From: Pyxidicoccus xibeiensis
GTDB taxonomy: Bacteria; Myxococcota; Myxococcia; Myxococcales; Myxococcaceae
DNA length: 64,000 nt
Reading direction: 5' to 3'
Assembly: GCF_024198175.1 (NCBI RefSeq)
Contig: NZ_JAJVKV010000014.1
Span: forward strand, 62,001-126,000
Positions 1 to 8,014 of the stretch are shown one piece after another. Position numbers and translations under genes: made by a program. Below the pieces are notes generated by a model. That model was not told the origin of the DNA and made no database searches. It worked only from the letters and a program-made list of their open reading frames with translations. Every line of letters begins with the position of its first letter. Positions within the stretch are counted from its first letter, which is position 1.

Positions 1-207
1 GCCGCTGGTGCTCGACTGGGGCTGCTGCAGCGCCGGGCCGCTCACGGTGAGGGGCACCTCGGCGAGCGCGGCGCCCGTCGGGTCGTACACGTAGCCGGCG
101 ATGCGGCCGTAGTTCTGGCTCGCGGCCAGCGCGGGCACCGGGAGGACCGCGACCAGCGCCAGCAGCAGCGCGAGCGCGCGGGCGCCATGGAAGGAGGGAG
201 TCTTCAT
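1..207 (-). CDS. TonB-dependent receptor, N-terminal part (partial)
   Basis: Only the first 69 codons are inside the window; the gene runs off the left edge. The protein starts MKTPSFHGARALALLLALVA, a signal peptide with a likely cleavage after ALA (about residue 29). It continues into YGRIAGYVYDPTGAALAEVPLTVSGPA, split here as YGRIAGYVYDP and TGAALAEVPLTVSG, the usual opening of the carboxypeptidase-regulatory-like plug extension found on TonB-dependent outer-membrane receptors. It lies 29 nt downstream of a lipoprotein gene on the same strand, so the two probably share a transcript. The receptor assignment is inferred from the N-terminal domain and neighbourhood; a different secreted protein with this domain remains possible. 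Confidence 0.6.
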   Translation of the reverse strand, partial: MKTPSFHGARALALLLALVAVLPVPALAASQNYGRIAGYVYDPTGAALAEVPLTVSGPALQQPQSSTSG

Positions 208-236
208 GGAAGGGCTCTTGGAAGGAAGGGTGGCGC

Positions 237-1217
237 TCACAGGGTGCTCCCCACGACGAAGAGCACGCCGGCGTACCGGTTGATGGGCGTGAGGTTGAGC
301 TCGGTGTCCGTGCAGACGTCGACGCACAGGCCGGTGTAGCTGGAGGCCGGCTTCGCCGCGGTGGCGGTGAAGGTGCGCAGGCGCACCACCGGGGACCAGC
401 CCTCTTCACCGGGCCGGGCCGTGAACAGGTACACGGGCGTCTCGGTGGTGGGCGCGCCCGTCGGCGGGCTCACCAGCACGCCGTCCATCACCCTCACGTT
501 GCCGGCCTCGTCCACCTGCACGGGGCCGCCGTCCAGGAAGGCCAGCTGCAGTCCGCGGTACCAGCCGCCCTGGGAGGTGAACTCGGAGCCCTGGCTCAGC
601 GGGTTGAGCTGCGCGGACACGTCGATGATGGCGCGCAGCGCGAGGGTGTCGCCCTCCTCGGCGGCGCCGCCGAAGGCGCCCTTGGTGAGCGAGGTGACAT
701 CCTTGATGGCGTTGCACTGCTCGCTGCCCGTGCCCGTCCACCGCGTCACCTTCACCAGCGGCAGCACCGGAGGCGTGGTGTTGCCGGTGACCGCCAGCGG
801 CAGCGCGCCGAAGAGGGGCCACTGCACCGTCTCCGGGTAGTTGTCGGTGCGGAAGTCGAAGTCCGGCTTGCCCGTCCTGCAGCCCTCCGTCAGGTCATAG
901 GAGGTGGCCACCACCCGGCTCGCCGGCAGGTAGGGGCGCCCGGTCTCGTCCACGGGGACGCCCGAGTTGGTGATGGCGCCCTTGTCGTCCTTCCGCTCGG
1001 TGGCCACCTGCCCCAGGTTGTAGAAGGGCACGTTCGTGCCCTTCACCCGGGCCGTCGCGGGCCGGTAGACGCCGCTCGTGGGCCTGAACTTCGCGTCGAG
1101 CGTCGAGGCGTCGACGACGCCCTGGTACTTGTCGCCGACCTCCTCGGTCGACTCACCACATGCCACCGCACTCAGGGCCGCTGCGAGCCCGAGCGCGCAC
1201 ATCATGTCTGTCTTCAC
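237..1217 (-). CDS. Hypothetical lipoprotein upstream of a TonB receptor gene
   Basis: A 326-residue protein. I place the start at the GTG at 1217 because AGAGG stands about 8 nt upstream, and because translation then opens directly with a lipoprotein signal (KTDMMCALGLAAALSAVAC), lipobox VAC, acylated Cys around residue 20. The reading frame is open further upstream, but that stretch has no signal-like character. The body has no domain I recognise: it is rich in Gly, Thr and Pro, with isolated Cys pairs (for example CVDVC near the C-terminus) as in disulfide-bonded envelope proteins. It precedes the partial TonB receptor gene in one apparent operon, so it may be a surface accessory to that receptor; this role is inferred from position alone. 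Confidence 0.7.
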   Translation of the reverse strand: MKTDMMCALGLAAALSAVACGESTEEVGDKYQGVVDASTLDAKFRPTSGVYRPATARVKGTNVPFYNLGQVATERKDDKGAITNSGVPVDETGRPYLPASRVVATSYDLTEGCRTGKPDFDFRTDNYPETVQWPLFGALPLAVTGNTTPPVLPLVKVTRWTGTGSEQCNAIKDVTSLTKGAFGGAAEEGDTLALRAIIDVSAQLNPLSQGSEFTSQGGWYRGLQLAFLDGGPVQVDEAGNVRVMDGVLVSPPTGAPTTETPVYLFTARPGEEGWSPVVRLRTFTATAAKPASSYTGLCVDVCTDTELNLTPINRYAGVLFVVGSTL

Positions 1218-1386
1218 GGAAAAGACCTCTGGGGATGGGGACGAGGTGGCGGCGCTGTACCACGAGTGCGAGGTTCTCTGGTACCAGCCGGGTGCCATCC
1301 ACGTGACAGGAGGGCTTGTCCCACTCATGAAGCAGGATGTACCTCATGAGGCATGGCCCCGGGCTTGTGGTATGCCCGGCCCCAGC

Positions 1387-2118
1387 ATGTTCGCGCAGCA
1401 GACCGATCCTCCCCAACGCATCCTCGGCTTCGCCGCCTTCTCCATCGCCGTCCATGTCGGCGTCGTGGCGGTGCTGGTCTTCCTGGTGAAGCCCATCGTC
1501 ATCGAGGTGGAGCAGCCCCTCGACGTGGTGCTGACCCTCGGCAAGGCCCCGCCGCCGCCTCCTCCTCCGCCCCCGCCGCCCGCGGCGGCCAGGACGACCC
1601 CACGCAAGGTGGAGAAGAAGCCGAAGACCGAGCTGCGTCAGCCCGTGGAGGTCCAGCCGGTTCCCGAGCAGAAGCCCGTCGAGCCGGAGGCGCCCGAGCC
1701 GGAGGCGCCCGAGGCGCCCGTCGAGGGCGGAGTCGAGGGCGGCGTGGCGGGGGGCGTGGCCGGTGGGGTGGTGGGAGGCGTGGTGGGAGGTGTCGTGGGC
1801 GGCACCGTCGGGGGCACGGGCACGGGCGAGCCGGTGAAGCCCAAGAATGTGCCCCCCTTCGTCATCCAGCGGGACGTGGTGCGCCAGTCGTCGCCGCGCC
1901 TGTCCGAGGTGTTCAAGCAGGCCCACCGCGGGCAGACGCTGCAGGGCATCTACAAGGTGTGCGTCGCCACCAACGGCAGCGTGTACGAAGTGACGCCGGT
2001 GAAGTCCGTGCCCGGCGCGGACGGCGACATCATCCAGGGACTCAAGACGGGGTGGGAGTACAAGCCCCAGAAGGTCCCGGTCTGCTTCCTCTACAACATC
2101 CCCATCACCATCCAGTGA
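1387..2118 (+). CDS. TonB-like energy transducer with Pro-rich and Gly-Val repeat linker
   Basis: A 243-residue protein starting MFAQQTDPPQRILG. It has one N-terminal transmembrane helix (about residues 13-38), then a run of 11 prolines, a Lys/Pro/Glu-rich spacer, a GGV-type glycine-valine repeat, and a C-terminal domain (about residues 160-243) resembling the TonB C-terminal fold (IYKVCVATNGSVYEVTPVKS, ending in a beta strand). TonB proteins sit in the inner membrane with ExbB/ExbD and deliver energy to outer-membrane receptors. It is divergent from the lipoprotein/receptor operon, a plausible partner. Starts at 1327 and 1372 are in frame; I prefer 1387 because a TAnnnT -10-like element (TATGCC, 1371-1376) would place earlier starts outside the transcript. 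No exbB or exbD is nearby. Confidence 0.7.
   Translation: MFAQQTDPPQRILGFAAFSIAVHVGVVAVLVFLVKPIVIEVEQPLDVVLTLGKAPPPPPPPPPPPAAARTTPRKVEKKPKTELRQPVEVQPVPEQKPVEPEAPEPEAPEAPVEGGVEGGVAGGVAGGVVGGVVGGVVGGTVGGTGTGEPVKPKNVPPFVIQRDVVRQSSPRLSEVFKQAHRGQTLQGIYKVCVATNGSVYEVTPVKSVPGADGDIIQGLKTGWEYKPQKVPVCFLYNIPITIQ
1726..1825 (+). repeat. In-frame GGV-type tandem repeat inside the TonB-like gene
   Basis: About eight imperfect copies of a 12-nt unit encode Gly-Gly-Val-X (X is Glu, Ala or Val), decaying into Gly-Thr at the 3' end. The repeat stays in frame and forms the flexible part of the periplasm-spanning linker. Such a unit can expand or contract by slippage without breaking the reading frame. Confidence 0.75.
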
Positions 2119-2141
2119 GCGCGTCCGTCCGCGGGTAGCGG

Positions 2142-3077
2142 CTACGGGAGGATGAAGTCGACTGGCCGGAGCGGCTCGGGCTGGGGCTCACCCAGCGCCT
2201 CGAGCAGGTTCATCTCCGCCGTGCGGGCCATCGCGAGCAGGGGCAGGTCGTTGGGCGCATCCCCGAAGGGCTCCTCCAGCTCGTCGCTCAGCCGGTCCAG
2301 TCCGAAGAACGTGTAGGCAATCATCGCGGAGAGCACCGGGGTGAACCAGCCCAGGGCCTCGGCGAGGCCGAAGGGCAGCAGCAGGCAGAAGAGGTACGCG
2401 GTGCGGTGGAGGAGCACCGTGTACGTGAAGGGCACGGGGGTGAAGCGGATGCGCTCGCAGGCGCAGAGCACGCCCATCAGTGCATGCACCCGCTCGTTCA
2501 GCGCGCTCCAGGTGATGTCGGACAGCCGCCCCTCGCGCCGCAGCGCGGCCAGCTCTCCGGTGTGCTCGCGCAGCAGGGCATTCGGCCGGTTCCCGCTGGC
2601 CAGCACGCGCGAGCGCTCCGGCTCCGGGACGAAGCGGGAGATGTCCTCGCCCGCGTCATGCCCGCGCAGGTGCGCGGCGAGCGCGTGCGCGAAGGCGATG
2701 TTCCGGTGCACGAGCCTCCGCGCGGCCTGCCGGCCCGCGAGGGGCAGCTCGGCGCGGCCGTCGTCCAGCTGCGTGATGGCCTCGTGGGAGTACTCGCGCA
2801 GCTCGATGAGGAGCGCACCCCAGACCTTGCGGGCCTCCCACCAGCGGTCATAGGAGGCGTTGTTCCGGAAGCCGAGGAAGATGGAGAGCGCGATGCCGAG
2901 CAGCGACAGGGGCGCGGGGGTGGCGACCGGCAGGCGCAGGTCGGTCTGCTTCGTCGCCCAGACGACGAGGCAGGCCAGCGCCGCGATGCCCACCACGTGA
3001 GGCAGGACGCGGGGAAGGATGGTGCCGCGGACGACGAAGAGGAGCCGGAGGAGACTGGGGCGCGGACGGACAATCAC
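2142..3077 (-). CDS. Bestrophin family membrane protein
   Basis: A 311-residue protein of the bestrophin/UPF0187 family (YneE in E. coli), pentameric ion channels of the inner membrane. The sequence begins IVRPRPSLLRLLFVVRG and contains LSIFLGFRNNASYDRWWEAR, the most conserved stretch of the family, followed by hydrophobic helices around residues 20-65 and 205-245. The start is set at the GTG at 3077, which has AGAGGG about 9 nt upstream and gives the usual M-I-V-R-P-R opening; an in-frame TTG at 3098 is less likely. It is 23 nt from the convergent TonB-like gene. Whether it conducts anions or cations cannot be told from sequence. Confidence 0.85.
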   Translation of the reverse strand: MIVRPRPSLLRLLFVVRGTILPRVLPHVVGIAALACLVVWATKQTDLRLPVATPAPLSLLGIALSIFLGFRNNASYDRWWEARKVWGALLIELREYSHEAITQLDDGRAELPLAGRQAARRLVHRNIAFAHALAAHLRGHDAGEDISRFVPEPERSRVLASGNRPNALLREHTGELAALRREGRLSDITWSALNERVHALMGVLCACERIRFTPVPFTYTVLLHRTAYLFCLLLPFGLAEALGWFTPVLSAMIAYTFFGLDRLSDELEEPFGDAPNDLPLLAMARTAEMNLLEALGEPQPEPLRPVDFILP

Positions 3078-3160
3078 GGTCGCAGCCCTCTGCTCCAAAT
3101 CCCCGGCGGCTGCAAGCGCGCCACGCCAGGCTGCTCAGGAGGCGCCGGGCGCCCGGGCCC

Positions 3161-3727
3161 TCAGCGAGGCTGCCGTGCCGCACCGGCCCGGAAGCGCTGG
3201 AGCTTCATCCGGTTTCCGCACACGCGCATGCTGCACCAGCGCCCCGAGCGGTTCTTCGACGTGTCGTAGAAGGCGCACTGGCAGTCACCGGCAGGACACA
3301 CCTTGAGCCGCTCCCAGCGGCCGTCCCGCTGCGCGGAGACCACCGCCGCGAAGACTCCGCCCAGCGCCTTCCAGCCGCCCTGGGCCGCCGCGCGCAGCGT
3401 CGCCACGCCTTCCGCGTCGAAGCCCACCGTGAGCGGGCAGGCCGCCGACACCCGCTCCAGCGTGCGCAGCTCCGCCGCGGGCAGCGGCTCTCCGTTGTGC
3501 GCGAGCAGCACCGCGCGCAGGGCCTCGCGGACCTGGATGGCCGCCGTGAAGGCCTCGGGCGACACCAGGTCACCCGGGGCCAGCAGCCCCCGGGCGCGGA
3601 ACCAGCCGGCGAGCGAGTCGGGGGAGGGGACCTCGTCGAGCAGCTTCTCCACGTCGAGCGTGTTGACGAAGTCGTGCACCAGCGCGATGTCGGCGGGCAG
3701 CTCGGAGCCAGGAAGCGAGGCCATCAC
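3161..3727 (-). CDS. CGNR zinc-finger (ABATE-type) transcriptional regulator
   Basis: A 188-residue protein with an N-terminal ABATE-like helical domain (LVHDFVNTLD, then VREALRAVLLAH) and a C-terminal CGNR zinc finger at about residues 143-180: CPAGDCQCAFYD, then GRWCSMRVCGNRMK. The Cys residues and the terminal Cys-Gly-Asn-Arg motif are intact. Proteins of this family are thought to bind DNA and often sit beside the enzyme genes they control. The start (GTG 3727, or ATG 3724) overlaps the TGA of the upstream arginase-family gene, so the two are translationally coupled. A role in controlling that operon is inferred. Confidence 0.85.
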   Translation of the reverse strand: MMASLPGSELPADIALVHDFVNTLDVEKLLDEVPSPDSLAGWFRARGLLAPGDLVSPEAFTAAIQVREALRAVLLAHNGEPLPAAELRTLERVSAACPLTVGFDAEGVATLRAAAQGGWKALGGVFAAVVSAQRDGRWERLKVCPAGDCQCAFYDTSKNRSGRWCSMRVCGNRMKLQRFRAGAARQPR

Positions 3728-4659
3728 CCCTCAGACTGGCGCTTCCGGGGCGGCGAGGCCAGCGTCCCGAGCCCCTCGACCAGCACGTCCACCAGCACCC
3801 GGGCGGCCCGGCGCTCCGGGTCCAGGCTGGGGTCGTAGATGGTGACGTCCACGCCCGCCAGCCCGCCCGAGCCCGCCAGCCGGGCCAGCAGCTCGCCCAG
3901 CTCGCCCGGCCGCAGTCCGTCCGGCTGGCGTGAGTCCACGGCGGGCATCACCGCGTCATCCAGCACGTCCGCGTCCAGGTGCACCCAGAAGTCCTCCACG
4001 CCCGGGGCGCGCAGGCGCTTCAAGGCGCGCTCCGCCGAGGCCGCGATTCCGTCCCGGCGCAGCGTGTCCAGGTCCAGGTAGGCCATGGCCGTGTCGCGGG
4101 CATGCTCGCCCTCCACCGCGCCCCAGTCGTCCGGGTCTCTCACCCCGAGCAGGGCGACGTCCTCGTCCCGCACCAGCGGCCCGCGTCCCTCCAGGTTCCC
4201 CAGGATGGCCGGCGCCCGGCCGGTGGCGAACCACAGGTCCATGCCCGCCACACCGCCCAGGGGGCCCGCTTCCGGAGGCCAGAAGTCGGTGTGTCCATCC
4301 AGGAAGGCGAGCCCATGCCGTCCCCCGAGGCGCTTCAGTCCCAGCAGGGCGCCGAGCAGGACGCTGCAGTCGCCTCCCAGCACCAGGGGAATCCGCCCCG
4401 CGCGCCGCACCGCCTCCACCGCGTCCGCCAGCCGGTGCGACTGGTCCACGATGCCATGCGGGTTGAGGGCGTGGACGTCCGGGTCGCGGACCGGGTTGTA
4501 GGGCCCGGGCGTCACGGTGGCCTCCACCACCGCCCCGAGCCGGCGTCCCAGCCCTGCCTCCAGCAGCGCCTCCGGGAGCAGGTCGGGCCGGGGCGTCCGG
4601 GTGGCCCGGTTCAGGCCCAGGTTGGTGGGAACGGCGATGAGGGAGATGGCGGACGACAT
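3724..4659 (-). CDS. Arginase-family ureohydrolase with a Cys in the first metal motif
   Basis: A 311-residue enzyme of the arginase/agmatinase/formiminoglutamase superfamily, which hydrolyses guanidino-type C-N bonds at a dimanganese centre. Visible metal motifs in order are VLGGDCSVLLG, FLDGHTDFWP and HLDADVLDDAVMP. The Asp-x-His-x-Asp and Asp-x-Asp ligands are present, but the usual His of GGDHS is Cys. This GGDCS form occurs in a divergent arginase-family subgroup, so the substrate should not be assumed to be arginine. It is followed with a 4-nt overlap by the CGNR regulator gene, and its upstream region carries an inverted repeat (4686-4710). Confidence 0.85.
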   Translation of the reverse strand: MSSAISLIAVPTNLGLNRATRTPRPDLLPEALLEAGLGRRLGAVVEATVTPGPYNPVRDPDVHALNPHGIVDQSHRLADAVEAVRRAGRIPLVLGGDCSVLLGALLGLKRLGGRHGLAFLDGHTDFWPPEAGPLGGVAGMDLWFATGRAPAILGNLEGRGPLVRDEDVALLGVRDPDDWGAVEGEHARDTAMAYLDLDTLRRDGIAASAERALKRLRAPGVEDFWVHLDADVLDDAVMPAVDSRQPDGLRPGELGELLARLAGSGGLAGVDVTIYDPSLDPERRAARVLVDVLVEGLGTLASPPRKRQSEG

Positions 4660-4685
4660 GGGCGCCTCCGGGGATGGGAGCCTGA

Positions 4686-4710
4686 AACCTTCGTAAGTTA
4701 TTTGAAGGTT
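4686..4710. promoter_or_regulatory. Inverted repeat in the promoter region of the arginase-family gene
   Basis: Arms AACCTTC and GAAGGTT (7 bp, perfect) are separated by an 11-nt AT-rich spacer, 27 nt upstream of the arginase-family start codon. The short stretch is markedly AT-richer than its surroundings. On the minus strand a TAnnnT element (TAACTT) falls within the spacer, so a protein bound here would overlap a likely -10 box. Candidate ligands are the CGNR protein encoded in the same operon or an unlinked regulator. Confidence 0.4.
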
Positions 4711-4870
4711 ACATGAAGGCTAGGGGCGCCCGGGGGCGCTGGCAACCCCCAAAGTGACTTTGGTGGTGTTGGCTGCCGCGTCCGCCATTTCCCACGAGGC
4801 TCCCACCCGTGCGCTATCATCGGTCGGGAGTGAACGGTGGGTGGGCAGCCACTCCACGGAGGGGTGATAC

Positions 4871-5503
4871 GTGCGGTTCCTGGGAATGGTGCTCGTGGCC
4901 TGGTGTCTGGGGCTGACGGCCTGTGGAAGCGAGTTCGATGAGCCGACGGCCGCGTGTGCCCAGAGCTGCGCGGGGTGCTGCTCGGGTGACAAGTGCTTCG
5001 ACGGTACCGGCATCGAGGCCTGCGGAGCGGGCGGCGCCATCTGCGACCGGTGCGAGGGCCTCGAGGACTGCGCCGACCGGGGTGAAGCGGGGCGGTCGTG
5101 CTACTTCGACAGGAGCGAGCGCTGGCGCATCCAGCCCGTCTCCGCGGTGATTGCACCCATCAACCCCATCGGCGATGAAGAATGGGACATCGATGGCTCG
5201 GCCCCGGACGTCGTCGTCGAGCTGGAGTGCCCGGCCGGTGACAAAGACATCAAGACCCGGACGCCGGAGGGCTCGGGCTACACCCCGACGTGGACCGAGG
5301 GTGGCTGCACGACGACGCGCGGGGACCTGGCGGACCGGTCCATCTACATCGAGGTCTTCGACGTGGACGTGACCATCGACGACGTCATGTTCTCGGAGCG
5401 CTACTTGCTGAAGGCGGAGGACTTCCGCAGCGGGACCTTCTCCATCGCCCTGCCGGAACAGGAGAAGGGCGTGGTGCGCTTCACCCTGACGCGCAGTCCT
5501 TGA
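4871..5503 (+). CDS. Cys-rich lipoprotein of unknown function
   Basis: A 210-residue lipoprotein: signal peptide RFLGMVLVAWCLGLTACGS with lipobox LTAC and acylated Cys at about residue 18. A Cys-rich stretch follows (about residues 29-76, including CAGCCSGDKCFDG and CDRCEGLEDC). The C-terminal half is acidic, beta-rich and has a pattern like a C2/calcium-binding sandwich (IYIEVFDVDVTIDD), though I cannot assign a family. The start is GTG, with GGAGG 8 nt upstream. A -10-like TATCAT lies at 4815-4820. Its 3' end overlaps the convergent TPR gene by 23 nt. Confidence 0.75.
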   Translation: MRFLGMVLVAWCLGLTACGSEFDEPTAACAQSCAGCCSGDKCFDGTGIEACGAGGAICDRCEGLEDCADRGEAGRSCYFDRSERWRIQPVSAVIAPINPIGDEEWDIDGSAPDVVVELECPAGDKDIKTRTPEGSGYTPTWTEGGCTTTRGDLADRSIYIEVFDVDVTIDDVMFSERYLLKAEDFRSGTFSIALPEQEKGVVRFTLTRSP

Positions 5504-6206
5504 GCCCCTGCCGGAGCGCGTCCAGCAGCCCTGGCGGGTCGCCCTCGCGCAGGGCGGCCAGCCCCGCCTCGAAGTCCGCGCGCGCGCCGTCCACGTCTCC
5601 CAGCCGCGCGCGCAGCGCCCCGCGCTCCCGCAGCAGCTCCGGGTCCACGTCCTCGCCCTCCCGGGGCGCGAGCGCGGCTGTGAGGTCCTTCACCGCGTCC
5701 TCCAGCCGGCCCAGCCGCGTCCTCGCCGTGGCGCGCTGCTGGAGCAGCCAGGGGTTGCCGGGGTCCTCCTCCAGCGCGAGCGTCCAGTCCCGCTCCGCCT
5801 CCTCGTGCCGGCCCAGCGCCTCCAGCGACTCCGCGCGCTTCATGTGGAGCACGAGCGCCTTGCGCGCGCCCGCCGCTATCAGCGCGTCGAAGTCCGCCAG
5901 CGCCTCCGGGTGGCGCCCCAGCCGCGCCAGCGACAGGGCCCGGTGCAGCCGCGTGGCCAGGTGGCCGGGCGCCAGCTCCAGGACGCGCTCGTACCAGCCG
6001 AGGGCCTCGACCGGCACACCGCCCCAGATGCCGAGCGTCTGGCCCAGCTCGCTCAGCACGCGCACCTGTCGCGGGTGCTCCTCCGCGAGCTGACGGATGA
6101 GCGCGAGCGCCGACGCGTACCGCCCGCTCCTGCGCAGCCGGTCCACCTCGCGCATCCGCTCGGACAGCTCCGGGGGCCAGGCCTCCCGTCCATTCCGCTC
6201 CGCCAT
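5481..6206 (-). CDS. TPR-repeat protein coupled to the CoA-transferase gene
   Basis: A 241-residue soluble protein with about five tetratricopeptide repeats, for example AEEHPRQVRVLSELGQTLGI, then ALGWYERVLELAPGHL and EAERDWTLALEEDPGNPWLL. No signal peptide is seen, so it is likely cytoplasmic and acts in protein-protein contacts. The start is put at ATG 6206, 8 nt after the stop of the CoA-transferase gene; an in-frame GTG at 6218 would instead overlap that stop as GTGA. Either way the two genes are one transcript. Its last codons overlap the convergent lipoprotein gene. Confidence 0.75.
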   Translation of the reverse strand: MAERNGREAWPPELSERMREVDRLRRSGRYASALALIRQLAEEHPRQVRVLSELGQTLGIWGGVPVEALGWYERVLELAPGHLATRLHRALSLARLGRHPEALADFDALIAAGARKALVLHMKRAESLEALGRHEEAERDWTLALEEDPGNPWLLQQRATARTRLGRLEDAVKDLTAALAPREGEDVDPELLRERGALRARLGDVDGARADFEAGLAALREGDPPGLLDALRQGLKDCASG

Positions 6207-6214
6207 GCGCGCGC

Positions 6215-7744
6215 TCACCCGCCCCGCGGGAAGGCGCGGCACGCGTCGTCGTAGTCCCGCCACCAGCCATTCAGCGCCTGCATGTCCGTGGCGCGGGGCT
6301 CGTCTCCGGCGCCCGCCATGTCCAGGTAGGCCTTCAAGAGCGGCCGGAAGTGCGGGTGCGCGCAGCGCTCGATGATGTCCAGGGCCCGCCGCTTCGGCGA
6401 GCGGATGTCCATGTTGAGCGCGTAGCCCTGCTCGGTGACGACGCACTTGATGTCGTGCTCGGTGTGGTCGATGTGCCGCACGTACGGCATGACACAGCTC
6501 ACCGTCCGCCCGTCCTTCAGCCTTCGCGTGGACGGCGTGTGGACGATGCTCAGGTAGGCGTTGCGGAAGAAGTCTCCCGAGCCGCCCAGCCCGTTGACGA
6601 TGCGCGAGCCGTCGATGTGCGTGGAGTTCACATGCCCGTAGATGTCCACCTCGATGGGCGTGTTCATCGCGATGACGAACAGCCGGGAGATGATTTCCGG
6701 GCTGTTGGACAGCCACATGGGCCGCAGCACCAGGCGGTCCCTGCACCGCTCGAAGAGCTGCTGGAAGCGCTGGCGCCCCTCGGCGGAGAAGGACACCGCG
6801 GTGGCCGAGGCGTACTCGAACTTCGCGTCGTCCTCCACGTAGCGCAGCATCCCGTCCTGGAAGACCTCGGTCCAGAAGCGGATCTTCTGGAAGGGCGAGT
6901 CGTAGAGCTCGCCGATGATGGCGTTGGCCACGTTGCCCACGCCGGACTGGATGGGTGGCAGGCGCTTGCCCCAGTGGAACTGCTCGCGGCACTGCATGAG
7001 GAAGGCAATCACGTGCTCCGCGATGCGCCGGTCCGTGGCGTCCGCGGCCTTGAAGGGCACCGGGTGGTCGGGCGTGCGGGACTCCACCACCGCCACCACC
7101 TTGCGCAGGTCGAACTCCACGTAGGGCGTGCCGATGCGGTCCCTCACGTTGACCACCGGCAGCGGCCAGCCCACGTGCGGGTGGACGGGCGGCACGACGA
7201 TGTCGTGGAACCCCGTGTAGTCCGGCACGGAGGTGTTCACCTCCAGGATGACCTTCTTCGCGCGGGTCAGCGCCTCCGCGCTGATGCCCACCGATGACGA
7301 GAGGACGACGCTGCCGTCCGGGCGGATGCGGGACACCTCCACCACCGCCACATCGATGTCCCCATAGAACCCGTACATGAGGTTGCGCGCGAAGGCGGAC
7401 AGGTGGACGTCCGTGAAGTCCATCTCCCCGGCGTGGATGCGCCGGCGCGACGCGGCCGAGGACATGTAGGGGCCGCGCTTGCGGATGAAGGGCGCCAGGG
7501 GGCCCTCCACGTCCTCCGACAGCGAGGCCCCGGTCAGCAGGGTGATGCGGGCCTGGGGCGCCGTCTGGGAGAGGTGCCAGGCCAGGGCCGGGAGGAACGT
7601 CTTCGGCTCGCCCGACTTGGTGAAGCCGCTGATGGCCAGCGTGCACCCGTCGGTGACGTGCTTCACCGCCTCCTCGAGGGGGACGACGCGGGAGAGCAGC
7701 TCGGGGTTCTCGATGCGGTCCTTCAGGGAGCTCGTCACGGTCAT
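6215..7744 (-). CDS. Acetyl-CoA hydrolase / succinyl-CoA:acetate CoA-transferase family
   Basis: A 509-residue class I CoA-transferase of the Ach1/AarC/Cat1 type, which moves CoA between short-chain acyl groups (for example succinyl-CoA and acetate). Visible signatures are SGFTKSGEPK near residue 40, QSGVGNVANAIIGEL near 256-270, the catalytic Glu in FWTEVFQDG near 283, and NGLGGSGDFFRNAYLS near 376-390. Full length for the family (about 500). It is the first gene of a two-gene operon with the TPR protein. The 5' region carries an 8-bp inverted repeat (7755-7781). Whether acetate or propionate is the natural acceptor is not visible. Confidence 0.9.
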   Translation of the reverse strand: MTVTSSLKDRIENPELLSRVVPLEEAVKHVTDGCTLAISGFTKSGEPKTFLPALAWHLSQTAPQARITLLTGASLSEDVEGPLAPFIRKRGPYMSSAASRRRIHAGEMDFTDVHLSAFARNLMYGFYGDIDVAVVEVSRIRPDGSVVLSSSVGISAEALTRAKKVILEVNTSVPDYTGFHDIVVPPVHPHVGWPLPVVNVRDRIGTPYVEFDLRKVVAVVESRTPDHPVPFKAADATDRRIAEHVIAFLMQCREQFHWGKRLPPIQSGVGNVANAIIGELYDSPFQKIRFWTEVFQDGMLRYVEDDAKFEYASATAVSFSAEGRQRFQQLFERCRDRLVLRPMWLSNSPEIISRLFVIAMNTPIEVDIYGHVNSTHIDGSRIVNGLGGSGDFFRNAYLSIVHTPSTRRLKDGRTVSCVMPYVRHIDHTEHDIKCVVTEQGYALNMDIRSPKRRALDIIERCAHPHFRPLLKAYLDMAGAGDEPRATDMQALNGWWRDYDDACRAFPRGG

Positions 7745-7754
7745 GGCTTACTTG

Positions 7755-7781
7755 GAACGACCGGGGTGGGGAGGGTCGTTC
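7755..7781. promoter_or_regulatory. Perfect 8-bp inverted repeat upstream of the CoA-transferase gene
   Basis: Arms GAACGACC (7755-7762) and GGTCGTTC (7774-7781) flank an 11-nt G-rich spacer. The element begins 11 nt before the start codon (minus strand), so it may be a hairpin in the leader that masks the ribosome site, or a protein operator. The arm spacing equals that of the repeat upstream of the arginase-family gene. Confidence 0.4.
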
Positions 7782-7916
7782 GCGGCGCGGGAAGATGTCA
7801 CACCGGGTGCCTCCCCGGGGGCCGAGGAGGAGTGCGGGCCCTCGCGGTGCCCGGGGTGTTGCACCCTGTCGCACCGCGGGCGCGGAGGCTCGGGATGAGG
7901 CAGCCAGGCGAGCGTG

Positions 7917-7945
7917 TTGGGGACACCACGAATCCGTCCTACGGT
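7917..7945 (+). promoter_or_regulatory. Predicted sigma-70-type promoter for the M3 peptidase gene
   Basis: TTGGGG (7917-7922), a 17-nt spacer and TACGGT (7940-7945) fit a housekeeping promoter in a GC-rich genome. It is about 70 nt upstream of the peptidase start codon at 8015. Prediction from motif and spacing only. Confidence 0.4.
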
Positions 7946-8014
7946 TCGCCCCGGGCCGCCGCCAGGCTCCGCCCCTACCAGACAGCCACCCTCTCAGTGG
8001 GAGACCTCCACCTC

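Noticed and set aside
6350..7297. His-rich plus-strand frame over the CoA-transferase gene
   Set aside because: Antisense shadow; the minus strand encodes the intact CoA-transferase with its catalytic motifs.
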